This document shows, in pieces, positions 63,843-64,000 of a DNA stretch of 64,000 nt (position 1 is its first letter; each line of letters begins with the position of its first letter). Made by a program: the position numbers and the translations under genes. The notes beneath the pieces were generated by a model that saw nothing but the letters and a program-made list of their open reading frames with translations, was not told where the DNA came from and did not search any database. Source of the DNA: Bicyclus anynana (Eukaryota > Arthropoda > Insecta > Lepidoptera > Nymphalidae); contig NC_069110.1 of assembly GCF_947172395.1 (NCBI RefSeq), positions 5,270,001 through 5,334,000 of the forward strand, given 5' to 3'.

Positions 63843-64000
63843 TTTAAAAATGAACACTGAGTAATTTAAGCCTTTGCAATCGATCTTGCTATACTGATGC
63901 GTTACCAGAAGCAATGTCTGAAACTAGTAAATGAAGAGGATGAGTTCTGTTTGTTGAAGCAAAGTGAATGCTAACCTATGGCTGGAAAGACGAAATACCA

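Larger units (their letters stand above)
61042..64000 (+). other. trio: Downstream trio intron, open-ended
   Basis: Begins with the donor gtgagt. Holds a G-rich repeat tail (about 61250-61425), an unclassified GC-richer repeat (about 61725-61950) and an RTE LINE end (63538-63842). No further exon was recognised. 61960-63530 is AT-rich and contains related segments near 62160-62300 and 63050-63340 (gagattggtgcacaat and gagattaatgcacaat) that look like copies of one repeat. Confidence 0.6.

Overview
This is a window of an animal nuclear genome, almost certainly a moth or butterfly (Lepidoptera). The evidence is AT-rich non-coding DNA, short GC-richer exons bounded by GT..AG introns, and many interspersed repeats of recognisable lepidopteran style: tRNA-derived SINEs starting GCCTCCGTGGCGCAGTGG, RTE-type LINE 3' ends, and the CGCGACTTCGTCCGCGTG family. 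I see no bacterial-type genes, no CRISPR array and no rRNA gene. The species call is inference from repeat and exon style.

One real protein-coding gene can be supported, on the + strand. It is the C-terminal half of the Rho-family exchange factor Trio (Trio/Kalirin/UNC-73 family). Twelve exons run from 13262 to 61041, every junction is phase-compatible, and together they encode about 580 residues: a basic and acidic low-complexity linker (13262-41225), the second DH (RhoGEF) domain (46239-50559), its PH domain (52615-54120) and the start of a C-terminal tail (60873-61041). The gene is open at both ends. The exon at 13262 needs an upstream partner ending with one base of a split codon, and the exon ending at 61041 has no stop. 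The SH3, first DH-PH and spectrin-repeat exons expected for full-length Trio were not found in the first 13 kb.

A GC-rich promoter-like block at about 19440-19760 lies in the large intron between the first two exons. It is followed by a candidate first coding exon (19898-19923) whose donor is in phase with the exon at 28123. This suggests an internal promoter for a short, GEF2-only isoform, as is known for other Trio-family genes.

The rest is intron and flanking DNA full of repeats. 1-13261 holds SINEs, a foldback element (about 2735-3240), a degenerate tandem repeat (4597-4932), a MITE whose left end contains a perfect 30-bp hairpin (5645-6176), and a very homogeneous 11-copy array of a 110-bp unit (8281-9490). 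13332-28122 holds the candidate internal promoter, an RTE reverse-transcriptase relic, SINEs, a hAT-like palindromic cluster and a three-copy repeat. 29703-40891 holds LINE and SINE fragments and a GC-rich palindromic block at 35.7-36.3 kb. The introns within the DH-PH coding region are shorter and contain further SINE pieces and a degenerate tandem repeat at 51.2-51.6 kb. The 54121-60872 intron contains an inverted-repeat element apparently split by a SINE. The window ends in a decayed RTE LINE 3' end on the - strand.
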